Below, one piece after another: positions 34,052 through 42,591 of a DNA stretch of 64,000 bases. Location of the stretch: NCBI GenBank assembly GCA_963578475.1, contig CAUZCL010000013.1, positions 1 through 64,000 on the forward strand. The letters run 5' to 3'. Below the pieces are notes generated by a model. It did not search any database, was not told the origin of the DNA, and saw only the letters and a list, made by a program, of their open reading frames with translations. A program made the position numbers and the translations under genes. The number at the start of each line of letters is the position of its first letter. The first letter of the stretch is position 1. The stretch is from SMYC01 sp963578475. Lineage in GTDB: Bacteria; Acidobacteriota; Vicinamibacteria; Marinacidobacterales; SMYC01.

Positions 34052-35293
34052 TTAGTTCTTGGACGGGCCAGGAGACGCCGGAATGGGTCTGGCGTTCGGG
34101 TCCAAAGGCAGCCCCGTCTCGGCTGCAAAAATTTGACGGAGAATTTGGCGCCACGTGTCGTATTGAGTTCTTACGGAACCGGTGAGTCGCAATACTTCGC
34201 CGTTGACATCAATCAATATGGGTGCGACTTCCGAGTCGAATGACGTCGCGAGCTCGCGAAGCGACTCCCGATGCATTTTCGCCTCTTCGGACTTCTGAAA
34301 GCCATCATTCAGGATCGCCATCCCGCCGAGGACCCCGACTTGTCCGGCGGTCTGGCCCACACGTCCGCCCCGGGTTGCGGCGATAACGCCGCCGATGATC
34401 GCGGCCGCGCCGAGAATTTTCTCTAACCTGCCTTGTTTGGTGAGCTTGTCATAGGCGAGCTGCTCTTCGTAGGCGTAGGCGCGCCAGCTGTCATAAGCGG
34501 GGTCGATTTGTGCGTGGAAGTCCGCGTAATACTCGTTCAACGTGTCGACGAACATGAAGTCGCGCTCGCGAATTTCGGCGAGGCGCAACATCATCGGATC
34601 CTCGTAGGACGGGAGCTTTTCGATCTTGTACTTGTTCTTTTTGACTTTTAGATAGTCGCCAAAGGCGATGGGCGCAAGGTAGTTTGCGAATCGCAGCTCG
34701 GCTACGCGGCGCACTTCCTGAACGTCTTCTTTATCCAGCTTTTGGGCGACTTTAAGAAGATCGTTCGCGATTTTGTTATAGAGGCTTTGGAACGGTTCGC
34801 GGTCGGCCTCGGTCTCTTTGTAAACGACAGGATTGGCCTCGCCTTTGTAGCGCTTGTCGAGCCACTTTTTTCCGCGCGCATCCACGGCGATGAGGTCGAT
34901 CTCGAGGTTCCTCCCGTTGGACTTGTAGATGGCCCCACCGATCCGCAAGTCGACGAGATGGACTGCGGGGACGATGCGCACGGCGCCCCAGTAGCCAGAC
35001 ATCTCGAGCGTCTGCTTGAGCCGCATAGGCAAATAGCGCGCTTCCGAGTTGCGGACGTCGGCAAAGATACCTTTGTCTTCGAGCGTATAGCGCTCGTATT
35101 CGTCATCGGGGAGACCTGGATCGAAGAGCTGGATGCCGACATCGAGCAGCATTTCTTCCGGCACTTCGGCCTGCGCCTGGACGAGCTTGATGGGTTTGTG
35201 GTCGAGAGCCCACGACGGTGTCGCGAGAGCTAGGCCGAGGATGCCTAGGAGAAGGGTCGCTCCTGCTCCACGATTCGGCGCTTTTCGGGTCAT
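34052..35293 (-). CDS. Exported protein of unknown function (operon component)
   Basis: 413 residues with a signal peptide (TLLLGILGLALATPSWA). The mature part begins with a beta-rich region (LLDVGIQLFDPGLPDDEYER, IVPAVHLVDLRIGGAIY) that resembles outer-membrane-associated assembly or TolB-N-like folds, then a long helical section, then a glycine-rich hydrophobic stretch (IIGGVIAATRGGRVGQTAG) and a final strand VNGEVLRLTGSVRTQYDTW. No family is named with certainty. It lies between the lipoprotein and kinase genes and is probably a periplasmic scaffold of the complex. Confidence 0.65.
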   Translation of the reverse strand: MTRKAPNRGAGATLLLGILGLALATPSWALDHKPIKLVQAQAEVPEEMLLDVGIQLFDPGLPDDEYERYTLEDKGIFADVRNSEARYLPMRLKQTLEMSGYWGAVRIVPAVHLVDLRIGGAIYKSNGRNLEIDLIAVDARGKKWLDKRYKGEANPVVYKETEADREPFQSLYNKIANDLLKVAQKLDKEDVQEVRRVAELRFANYLAPIAFGDYLKVKKNKYKIEKLPSYEDPMMLRLAEIRERDFMFVDTLNEYYADFHAQIDPAYDSWRAYAYEEQLAYDKLTKQGRLEKILGAAAIIGGVIAATRGGRVGQTAGQVGVLGGMAILNDGFQKSEEAKMHRESLRELATSFDSEVAPILIDVNGEVLRLTGSVRTQYDTWRQILRQIFAAETGLPLDPNARPIPASPGPSKN

Positions 35294-35311
35294 CTCTTTC
35301 TCCCCAGGGAA

Positions 35312-36151
35312 CTAGTCCTTCGTCGCGCTCTTGTAAGCGCGATACTCCTCCCAGAGCTTCTCTCGAAGCACGGGATCCTTCTCAGTCGTTGCCGCTTCAC
35401 GAAGCTGTTTGGCGACGATGTCGTCGTCGCGACCGTCGCTGACATCTTCGGGAACGGGTGGGATGTATCTTTCGTCCTCGCCGGGCGTGCTCTCGACGCG
35501 GGCGTCGCTTTCACTCGTTGGGGGATCTTCAGGCGCATCGGGCGATCCGCCGGTGCCACCCGCCATTTGTGCGGAGCGACGTGATTCCAACTCGTCTTCA
35601 CCCGAGCCTTCGCCAGCGTCTTCACCGGCACCGCCACCGCCGCCACCACCACCGGCCGCGGCGGCTTCGCGCCGGCCTTCGAGGAGCTCTTGCTCCTTCA
35701 AGATCAAACCGTCGAACTCACGCAAGGACTCGTCGAGCTCGCTTTCCAAACCGGCGCGCCGTTCATCCGATGTCGGCGCTCCTGGCGGTGGGCCGCTTGC
35801 CGTGGCCTCCGTCTCGCCTCCTTCTTCGCTTTCGGTCTCGCTTTCTTCGCCTTCACCGTCGCTTCCGCTCTCTGCACCTTCTCCGCCGGCTTCGCCGTCA
35901 CTCTCTTTGCTTTCGGACGCGGCGCCGGCCTCCGCGGTGGGGGTCGGCCCGGTCCCGCCGAGCGGCGTCGGGGTTGGAGCTTCGGATGTTGCAGAAGGTT
36001 CTGAAGGAGGCTTGGGTGGCTCGGGAATCGATGGTGTCGAGGACTGACTTGCGGAACAACCAATCAAGGCCACCAAGAGTGGAATCAGCATCCACGGGGC
36101 CAAGTTTCTTATCCAGCGTTCCAGCATCGTCGTCCGGTGGGCCTCAAACAT
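35312..36151 (-). CDS. Acidic low-complexity lipoprotein (operon component)
   Basis: About 279 residues from ATG 36151 (GGAGG 11 bases upstream; ATG 36127 is an alternative). A lipoprotein signal ends in the lipobox VALIGC. The mature protein is Pro/Ser/Glu/Gly-rich: a Pro-rich linker, a strongly acidic Glu/Ser/Gly tract, a helical part (ELDESLREFDGLILKEQELL), a run of nine glycines and a C-terminal helix (KLWEEYRAYKSATKD). It looks like a flexible tether reaching from the membrane, perhaps through peptidoglycan. First gene of the nine-gene operon. No family recognised. Confidence 0.62.
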   Translation of the reverse strand: MFEAHRTTMLERWIRNLAPWMLIPLLVALIGCSASQSSTPSIPEPPKPPSEPSATSEAPTPTPLGGTGPTPTAEAGAASESKESDGEAGGEGAESGSDGEGEESETESEEGGETEATASGPPPGAPTSDERRAGLESELDESLREFDGLILKEQELLEGRREAAAAGGGGGGGGAGEDAGEGSGEDELESRRSAQMAGGTGGSPDAPEDPPTSESDARVESTPGEDERYIPPVPEDVSDGRDDDIVAKQLREAATTEKDPVLREKLWEEYRAYKSATKD

Positions 36152-36368
36152 TTGGTCCAGTACCTCCACATGGTAACCCATTTGCAAAGTCAGGGCCACA
36201 ACACCTCAATGGCACGCAAGGCGTGGAAATCCCACGATTGCAAGGACTTCCGGGTCCTCCGATCCTGCTGTCAGAGAGTAGGTTACGGACAGTCTAAGGA
36301 CGCGGAGAGGACGAGAACGTCCACTCGAGATGACAGGGCTACATGCTATTCTTTCACAAGCTTTTACC

Positions 36369-37820
36369 ATGATTGATTGGGTCGCCTCGCATCTCGTTCT
36401 CGCAGGCACGGGGGTGGTCGCGGTGTTCGCCGTCGTAGCGGGCGTCCACGCGCTCTTGTTCAAGGATGAAGTTCGCGCGGCGATTGGTTGGGTGGGGCTC
36501 ATTTTTCTCGTGCCACTCTTTGGCTCGGTTCTCTACTACCTGATTGGAATCAATCGCATCCGGCGAAGGGCCGTGGCGCTTCGCCGGCAAAACGAGGGGA
36601 ACGCGGATGGCCCGCTCCCCGCAGCTGGCCTCGTCCCGGGGGATGTCGCGGGAATCCCTGGGGCGACGGACCAAGCGGTGGAGCTCGCTCGTCTTGTCGG
36701 GAACGTGACCTCGCGGCCGCTCCTTGACGGAAATCTCGTCCAGTTACTTGTGAATGGCGACGAGGCCTACCCCGCGATGCTCGAGGCTATTCGGGGCGCC
36801 GAGGAGAGCATCGTTCTGCTCACCTATATCTTCGACAGCGACTCGGCGGGCCGCCAGTTTCTCGAAGCACTCACGGATGCGACCCGTCGTGGGGTCGAAG
36901 TCCGCGTCCTCATCGATTCGGTCGGCTCGCGCTACTCGCATCCTCGGGTCTCGCGGCTTCTGAAGCGAAACGGTGTTCCCGTCGCGTTGTTTCTTCCCAC
37001 GTTCTCGACGCGGCTACCATCGTTCAACTTGCGCAACCACCGCAAAGTCATGGTCGTCGATGGTCGTATCGGCTTCACCGGCGGGATGAACATCCGTGAG
37101 GATTTCGTTCTCGATGAGAAGCCGAAACATCCCGCGATGGACTTGCACTTTCGCATCGAGGGGCCGGTCGTGCAGCATCTACACGAGACCTTTGCCGAGG
37201 ATTGGGAGTTCACGACGGGAGAGTCACTCGATGGCGCGCGCTGGTTAAAACAACTCTCGCCCATCGGAGGAACTATCGCCCGTGGCATCGTCGACGGCCC
37301 CGACGCGGATCTGGACGTTTTGAACTTTACGCTCATGGGCGCCATCTCTTCCGCGACGCGCTCCGTCAAGATTATCACGCCCTATTTTCTGCCGGACCAA
37401 GCGCTCGTCTATGCCCTCAACACGGCCGCATTGGGTGGTCTCGACGTCGATATCGTTGTGCCCGAGAAGGGGAACTTGAAACTCGTGAACTGGGCGATGG
37501 GGGGACAGATCGATCAGGTTCTCGAACATGGGTGCCGCATCTGGCTTTCACCGAAGAGACCCTTCGATCACACCAAGCTCATGGTAGTGGACGACTATTG
37601 GGTCTTGCTCGGGTCGATCAACTGGGACCCGAGAAGCTTGCGCTTGAACTTCGAGTTCAACGTCGAATGCTATGACCGAGAGTTCGCCGAGCAGATGGGG
37701 GGCCTCGTGCGGGAGCGGATTGCGAAAGCGCGTCGGCTCACGGCCGAGGAGCATCGGAAACGCAAGCTACCCGTTCGACTTCGAGATGGAGCGGCACGTC
37801 TGTTGACTCCCTACTTGTAG
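36369..37820 (+). CDS. cls: Cardiolipin synthase (phospholipase D family)
   Basis: 483 residues. Two N-terminal membrane segments (LAGTGVVAVFAVVAGVHALL and IGWVGLIFLVPLFGSVLYYL) and two PLD catalytic motifs: NHRKVMVVDGRIGFTGGMN near 225 and DHTKLMVVDDYWVLLGSIN near 403. It joins two phosphatidylglycerols to make cardiolipin at the inner membrane. ATG 36330 is possible, but 36369 gives the usual short N-terminus. The gene is divergent from the nine-gene operon across a 180-base gap. A TGCTATTCT extended minus-10-like sequence lies just before the start, so the message may have almost no leader. Confidence 0.9.
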   Translation: MIDWVASHLVLAGTGVVAVFAVVAGVHALLFKDEVRAAIGWVGLIFLVPLFGSVLYYLIGINRIRRRAVALRRQNEGNADGPLPAAGLVPGDVAGIPGATDQAVELARLVGNVTSRPLLDGNLVQLLVNGDEAYPAMLEAIRGAEESIVLLTYIFDSDSAGRQFLEALTDATRRGVEVRVLIDSVGSRYSHPRVSRLLKRNGVPVALFLPTFSTRLPSFNLRNHRKVMVVDGRIGFTGGMNIREDFVLDEKPKHPAMDLHFRIEGPVVQHLHETFAEDWEFTTGESLDGARWLKQLSPIGGTIARGIVDGPDADLDVLNFTLMGAISSATRSVKIITPYFLPDQALVYALNTAALGGLDVDIVVPEKGNLKLVNWAMGGQIDQVLEHGCRIWLSPKRPFDHTKLMVVDDYWVLLGSINWDPRSLRLNFEFNVECYDREFAEQMGGLVRERIAKARRLTAEEHRKRKLPVRLRDGAARLLTPYL

Positions 37821-37838
37821 GATGATCTGTGAGTCCTT

Positions 37839-37978
37839 ATGACCCAAGATAAACGAGGCTCGCGGCTCGATGAGTTCATTGCCCATCCCCGGCGAGCGCT
37901 CTGGCGCTCGCGCTCCCGATCATGATCGGCATGGCGGTCCAGACGGTCTACATGCTTGCGGAGCGGGCTACTGGGTAA
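37839..37978 (+). pseudogene. MATE-family efflux protein, N-terminal fragment
   Basis: Starts MTQDKRGSRLDEFIAHPRRA in one frame and continues LALPIMIGMAVQTVYMLAE in the next, the opening of a MATE/DinF-type exporter (about 450 residues when whole). One base is missing near 37903, and homology stops after about 45 residues. The 80 bases up to the next gene have no recognisable content. Confidence 0.6.
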
Positions 37979-38057
37979 CGCCTTTGCGTCTTTGGTTCTG
38001 GCGTCTTTGTGTTGCGCTTTTTGAGACGCTAATTCCGGAACGACGATGGGTCAAGCG

Positions 38058-38417
38058 TTATTCGCAGGTTGGGGAGATATGCTTCAGGGAGGTGATGTTG
38101 ATTCTTGACTCTGGCGCGGCTTTGATTGGAAGCCCTTTGATGCGTACTTTGTGGCCGCGATGTTTCGTGGCGCTGAACTCGTCCAGGGTACCTATCAGGT
38201 GAAAACGGGCTTCGCCCTTCGCCGTGGGATCGAGGTTCTCGTCGATGTCTACCGCGGGGACGGGCTCGGTGGCGTCGGTGAGAAACCATTTATCGTCTTG
38301 TTCTTGAACGAGGCAGCCCACGGTGCCCATGAGCTGCATGGGTTTGCTCTTGGGCAACGCGGTTACCGCTGCAGCCAAGAGCGCCGGAAGGGCGAGAGCC
38401 CTCGAGATCGAAATCAA
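38058..38417 (-). CDS. Small exported protein of unknown function
   Basis: 119 residues from a TTG start that overlaps the NHL gene stop (TTGA). The N-terminus is hydrophobic (ALALPALLAAAVTALP), probably a signal peptide. The mature part, MQLMGTVGCLVQEQDDKWFL then FHLIGTLDEFSATKHRGHKV and RIKGLPIKAAPESRINITSL, reads like a small OB-fold domain. Coupled to the NHL-repeat gene, so likely exported to the same place. A longer open frame running to 38843 on this strand is out of phase with the NHL gene and is not coding. Confidence 0.65.
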   Translation of the reverse strand: MISISRALALPALLAAAVTALPKSKPMQLMGTVGCLVQEQDDKWFLTDATEPVPAVDIDENLDPTAKGEARFHLIGTLDEFSATKHRGHKVRIKGLPIKAAPESRINITSLKHISPTCE

Positions 38418-39469
38418 TGCTCGTTCTCCGTCGTCGTATCCACCGGGGCGAACTTTTGGAGGCGTTGTCCGTAAGTGTCGCCGACATAGACAGCGCCTTT
38501 GGAGTTGACGGCCAGGCCGTGGGCCCAGTCGAACTCGCCGGGCCCGCGTCCTTGCGCGCCCCAGCGAGCGACGATCTTGCCGTCGGGAAGTGAGACTTTG
38601 AGGACCTGCTCTGTTTCGTGCTCGGTCATGAACATGTGCTTTTCGTCGGGAGAGAGTGCTATGCCCCAGATATAGCCTAGGCCGTCGAGCTGGCCTTTGT
38701 AATTGCCGTCGGTGTCGAAGATTTGGACGCGGCGATTCTCGCGGTCGAGCACGTAGACTGTGTCGTTCGAGTCGACGACGACAGCGTGCGGCAAATGGAA
38801 CTCGCCGGGCTTCGAGCTGGTATCCTAGGGGCCACCGCCCCACTGTTTGATGAACTGTCCGTCGGGCGAATATTTTGCCACGCGGTTATTTCCGTAGCCG
38901 TCGGCAATCAGAATCTCGCCTTTGCTCGTCGTCGCAACATCTGCCGGGAGGTCGAGATGGGTCTCGTCGTAGCCCGCTTCGTCTTTCACGCCGATCTCGA
39001 CGAGGATCTTCTTCATCTCGGGATCCATCTTGAGGATCCGGTGGGCGTCCTCGTCGACGAGCCAAACATTCCCGTCATCATCGACTTTGATGAAGTGCGG
39101 GACGGTGCCCGTGATGCCGATGGCGCCCGAGCGGAGGAACTTGCCGTTCGCGTCGAACACCATGACGGGATGTTTGCCCCGATTGAAGACATAGATGTGG
39201 TCGTTCTTGTCGATGGCGACGCCCGAAACGCCTGGCTGGAGGTTGGGCCTCCGCGGCGGAGGCGTTTCACCTCGTGCGATGGCCTCCGCGCGCTTTTTCT
39301 CGCGCTCCGCCCGCATTTCATCGCGAGCGTCGGGCATGGGGAAGTCCTGCTGGTGGCCGAGATACATCCCGTCGGGAATCGTCGGCCAGTTCTCAACGAG
39401 ACGATATTCGGGCGCATCTTGGAGCCCGAGCAGTGCCAAAGCGCTCAGCATCAATATTAGTTTCTTCAT
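38414..39469 (-). pseudogene. NHL-repeat propeller protein interrupted by one TAG
   Basis: Starts MKKLILMLSALALLGLQ (signal peptide) and carries NHL blades: HIYVFNRGKHPVMVFDANG, NVWLVDEDAHRILKMDPEM and ILIADGYGNNRVAKYSPDG, up to IKQWGGGP, then TAG at 38825-38827. The same frame goes on with KPGEFHLPHAVVVDSNDTVY, VLDRENRRVQIFDTDG and VYVGDTYGQRLQKFAP to a TGA at 38414. Without the TAG it would be a complete 351-residue six-bladed exported propeller. Either a single nonsense mutation, a sequencing error or readthrough. The upstream fragment gene overlaps its start by ATGA. Confidence 0.8.
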
Positions 39470-39686
39470 CGCCTTTCGAATTCCTTCCGCCACCACGGAC
39501 GTCCAAAATTGGTAAAAGGGCCACCGTCGACAGAGATTCTTGTTTGGACCTTGAAATTGGCGGGCGAGACCATGCGCGTTTGGTATCGGAGCTGCACCGT
39601 GTGCCGTTGGCCGGAAACGGCGGCGTTTGATAGTGGATGGTGTAGTAGCCGCCGAGATCCCCACCGATGCGTCCCGTCTTTAGGAT
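39466..39686 (-). pseudogene. C-terminal fragment of an unidentified exported-type protein
   Basis: In one frame TGRIGGDLGGYYTIHYQTPP, then in another TVQLRYQTRMVSPANFKVQT and RISVDGGPFTNFGRPWWRKE to a TGA that overlaps the NHL start (ATGA). The pattern of strands (VDGG.FT..G.PWW) looks like the end of a DUF1579-type or similar beta protein, but I cannot name it. A frameshift lies near 39605. Its beginning is lost at the join with the next gene at 39687. Confidence 0.5.
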
Positions 39687-40085
39687 CTAGAACCCCCGGC
39701 TGTCCTTTTCGAGGCGGACGAAAATCTTCATATCCGAGAACAAGCGCGCGGCGATTCCCGGCGCGGGTGACGGCTTCATGAACTCAGCGTCGTTCTTGAA
39801 AGTGAGCTCAGTGGCGAACGTCCAGTCGGCGCGCCCGTCGCCGTGGTGCAAAGGTGCGTAGGCCTTGAAGTCCACCAGCCGGCTTCCCATCTGCTCCTTC
39901 AAGATGGAGTAGTGGCTTTTCTTGAAGAGCTCCACGAATTCCTGCTGCTGGCCCCACTTGACGCGATAGAAGTACCACACGGTTCGCTCGCCGTCGGTCG
40001 ACGTCTGAGCTCGCGTTGCGGGCAGCGTAGCGCCGATGACCACGCCGACGAGTAGCGCCAAAATAGTGAAAACGGTCTTTGTCAT
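39687..40085 (-). CDS. Exported hypothetical protein, 3' end possibly truncated
   Basis: 132 residues from ATG 40085, preceded by GGGAGG at a good distance. Signal peptide VFTILALLVGVVIGATLPAT. The mature part (VWYFYRVKWGQQQEFVELFK, WTFATELTFKNDAEF) resembles small dimeric alpha/beta-barrel (EthD/ABM-like) proteins. It ends at a TAG (39687-39689) that lies in the same frame as the unrelated fragment downstream, so the natural C-terminus may have been lost in a deletion. The ORF can also start at TTG 40091. Confidence 0.55.
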   Translation of the reverse strand: MTKTVFTILALLVGVVIGATLPATRAQTSTDGERTVWYFYRVKWGQQQEFVELFKKSHYSILKEQMGSRLVDFKAYAPLHHGDGRADWTFATELTFKNDAEFMKPSPAPGIAARLFSDMKIFVRLEKDSRGF

Positions 40086-40167
40086 TACCAACCTCCCTCA
40101 TGTGAGACGCCATTATGAAGAATTTGCGACACACGGCAACCCCGCACGCTCGAAGAGCGCGAGCCCG

Positions 40168-40944
40168 TCAATCGGTAACGATGCGCTTGTGCAAGGAAAC
40201 GCCCTTCAGGAGCAAGAGATAGGACAGCACAAAGAAGAGCTCGTCGAAATAGGGATAGGGGAAAGCCTGAAAGACAGGCTCGAAACTGTATGCGACATCG
40301 CCGATTTCCATCGCGACAAACCCAAGCAAGAGAAACGTCCATGCTCTCGCTACAACGCCTCCACGGAACTTATAGATGGCGCGTGTCAGAAGCAAGAGTG
40401 GCACGAGGAGTCCGACATCCAGAAGGACGTAGGTCGAAACCAACACGCGTTCCATTAGAGGATCGGGCCGCGCAAGCGCAGGGCTAATCACGAGAAGGCC
40501 GAGCGCCACTAGCACCGCCATGACGATCGCCGCGGTGAGCTTCAGCGTGCGTGGGCTGACGATGGAATAAGCCATGTTGTAAGCGCTCACGAATCCAGCC
40601 AGAGACGCGATCAACAAGATGTAGCCGAGAAGGAACCAGGCATCGGCCATCGACGGAAAAGGAAGCTCGATGCCCCGAACGAGCGGATCAAAGGAGTAGG
40701 TCAGCTCGGCACAGCCCGTCGCGAGAAGCCCGAGCCCGAAGCCGAGCCAGGACAAGCCGACTCCCGGAATTCCCCAGAAAACACGCGCTACGGAAAGTGC
40801 TATCCAAGCCGCCGCGACGAGGAGAACTCCTTTGACGGAGACAACTCTCCAAATGTCTACTTCGTTCTCTGCACCTCCTAGAACGAAGAACGCGCAAACC
40901 GGGAGCGTGGCTAGCAGCAAGACGTCGGTCGCAGTGCGCAGCAT
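40168..40944 (-). CDS. Multi-spanning membrane protein of unknown function
   Basis: 258 residues with about eight hydrophobic segments and short loops. Two similar motifs, AELTYSFDPLVRGIELPFPS and DVAYSFEPVFQAFPYPYFDE, occur in the first and second halves, suggesting an internal duplication of a four-helix unit. The layout is like membrane sensor domains found before histidine kinases or diguanylate cyclases, but no such output domain is attached. It lies 7 bases after a 79-residue gene on the same strand. Confidence 0.65.
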   Translation of the reverse strand: MLRTATDVLLLATLPVCAFFVLGGAENEVDIWRVVSVKGVLLVAAAWIALSVARVFWGIPGVGLSWLGFGLGLLATGCAELTYSFDPLVRGIELPFPSMADAWFLLGYILLIASLAGFVSAYNMAYSIVSPRTLKLTAAIVMAVLVALGLLVISPALARPDPLMERVLVSTYVLLDVGLLVPLLLLTRAIYKFRGGVVARAWTFLLLGFVAMEIGDVAYSFEPVFQAFPYPYFDELFFVLSYLLLLKGVSLHKRIVTD

Positions 40945-40951
40945 GTCTGGC

Positions 40952-41191
40952 TCAAGTCAACGAGAGCTGGCTAATCGCTCGTTGCACGCGATGAGATTTG
41001 TCTTTGCCGACCATCACTCTCAATCCTTGAGCGATCCGTTCGGCCAGAGCTTCCAGGTCGGTTTGAGACAATTGCTCGAGATCCAGGGAGAGATTCTTGG
41101 CATGAACCTCGACGGATGCCTTGGCCATGTGAGGCCCGATATAGGCGCCCATCAAATCGACGATCCGGTCTACGATATTTTCGCCGGGCAA
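40952..41191 (-). CDS. Small protein of unknown function
   Basis: 79 residues from TTG 41191 with GAGGAG 10 bases upstream. Sequence VDRIVDLMGAYIGPHMAKAS and LEQLSQTDLEALAERIAQGL is mostly helical; no membrane segment, no Cys. It is upstream of, and probably cotranscribed with, the membrane protein at 40168. The N-terminus is reminiscent of small phosphorelay or dimerisation helices, but no family can be named. Confidence 0.5.
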   Translation of the reverse strand: MPGENIVDRIVDLMGAYIGPHMAKASVEVHAKNLSLDLEQLSQTDLEALAERIAQGLRVMVGKDKSHRVQRAISQLSLT

Positions 41192-41343
41192 CGGAGACTA
41201 ACTCCTCGCGTTCGGTTGGTTGTTCAAGAGGAAGTGCGGCTGCTTTCTATGATAACACACGACCTCGTCGACCCCCCGTTGCTCGATGCCCACAGATCCC
41301 AGTAAGTATTAGACGCCGCGGGGCTTCCGTGATACAAAATGCT

Positions 41344-42588
41344 ATGCCGACAAGAAAATCCGGGTCTACCCGTGGGCGGAAGTCTGCGCCGAAGAAGAAA
41401 ACCGCTTCGGCCAAACGCAAAACCACGAAGAAGAAAGCGCCGGCGAAACGCAAGAAAGTCGTGAAGAAGAAGCCGAGCCCGCGGGCCCGACCGGCGAAGA
41501 AAGTCAAAAAAAGCAAGGCCGTCGCGCGCAAGAAAAAACCCGCGCGGCGCAAGAAAAACAAGAAGGCTGTAAGCAAGTCGTCTGGCACGCCGCTTTACCT
41601 ATTGTCCGTTGACGTGGAGAACTTGCGCTGCTTCGGCCCGGCTCAGACTCTGCAACTTTCCGACGAGCGGGGAAAGCCCTATGGCTGGACAGTTATCTTC
41701 GGCGATAACGGCTCTGGCAAGACAACGCTCCTGCAAGCGGTCTGCGGCATCGCCTCGACGATGCAGGACCACAAGGAAGTCCCGTCCTTCATCCGCTACA
41801 ACTGGTGGCCTCAACGCAAACCGACCAAGCCCGCCGTCGTGCGCTCGAAGGTCCTGCTGAGGCCCAAGGAGATCGCAGAGTTCTCGGTGCGCTACAGCCC
41901 CGAGCGCCGGCGCCAAAACCCGCCGCCGCGCTGGGACTTCAACCGAGACGGCATGCTGATCTATTTCGGCTACGGCGCGTCCCGCCGGCATGGACAGGCC
42001 GCCGACTCGGGACGCAAGCCCCTCGAATCCTCAGCTGATGAAAGCCTCTTCGTGGATGACGCCGAGCTTCTGAACGCCGAAGAATGGTTCGTGCAGATGA
42101 GTCATTTCGGACCCGCGCGCCGTCAGCTTCGCGAGGCTCGTGCCGCCAAGAAGGTGCGCGATCTGCTCAATGCGGTCTTGCTCGACGTGAAAGATATCCG
42201 CATCGCCTCTAACCGAGTGGAGTTCGAGACGCATTACGGTTGGGTCTCCTTGAGAGACCTCAGCATGGGCTATCGCACGCTGATTGCCTGGATCGTGGAC
42301 TACGCCCGCCGCCTCTATGTGTTGAACCCGCGTAGCTCCGATCCCCTCGCCGCGCCCGCCGTGGTTTGCGTCGACGAGATCGATCTTCATCTGCACCAGA
42401 GGTGGCAACGCAACTTGATGAAGGTTCTCACGGAGGTCTTTCCGAAGACGCAGTTCATCTGCACGGCACATAACCGCACGGTCTCGCAGGCGGTCCCACG
42501 TGACGCCAACCTCGTATTGTTGCGGCGCCGGGGCGACCACGTCGAGATCCACAACAACGCTGCCGAGCTACTCGAGGGTGTGCGCTAG
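41344..42588 (+). CDS. AAA/ABC-type ATPase with histone-H1-like basic tail
   Basis: 414 residues. Residues 1-78 are almost wholly Lys, Arg, Ala, Pro and Ser (KRKTTKKKAPAKRKKVVKKK and similar), like the H1-type tails of bacterial histone-like proteins. From about 85 an SMC/AAA_21-like ATPase follows: VENLRCFGPA, Walker A GDNGSGKT (120-127), a signature-like LSMGYRTLIAWIVDYARRL, Walker B VVCVDEIDLHLHQRWQ and the H-loop FICTAHN. No TOPRIM or nuclease domain is attached. The tail should hold it on DNA or RNA. It could be a stand-alone repair or defence ATPase of the OLD/RecF kind. The next gene starts 4 bases later. Confidence 0.8.
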   Translation: MPTRKSGSTRGRKSAPKKKTASAKRKTTKKKAPAKRKKVVKKKPSPRARPAKKVKKSKAVARKKKPARRKKNKKAVSKSSGTPLYLLSVDVENLRCFGPAQTLQLSDERGKPYGWTVIFGDNGSGKTTLLQAVCGIASTMQDHKEVPSFIRYNWWPQRKPTKPAVVRSKVLLRPKEIAEFSVRYSPERRRQNPPPRWDFNRDGMLIYFGYGASRRHGQAADSGRKPLESSADESLFVDDAELLNAEEWFVQMSHFGPARRQLREARAAKKVRDLLNAVLLDVKDIRIASNRVEFETHYGWVSLRDLSMGYRTLIAWIVDYARRLYVLNPRSSDPLAAPAVVCVDEIDLHLHQRWQRNLMKVLTEVFPKTQFICTAHNRTVSQAVPRDANLVLLRRRGDHVEIHNNAAELLEGVR

Positions 42589-42591
42589 GCG

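Noticed and set aside
38058..38843. A 261-codon minus-strand frame
   Set aside because: Only its last 119 codons look like protein; the first part lies out of frame over the NHL gene, which has real repeats there.
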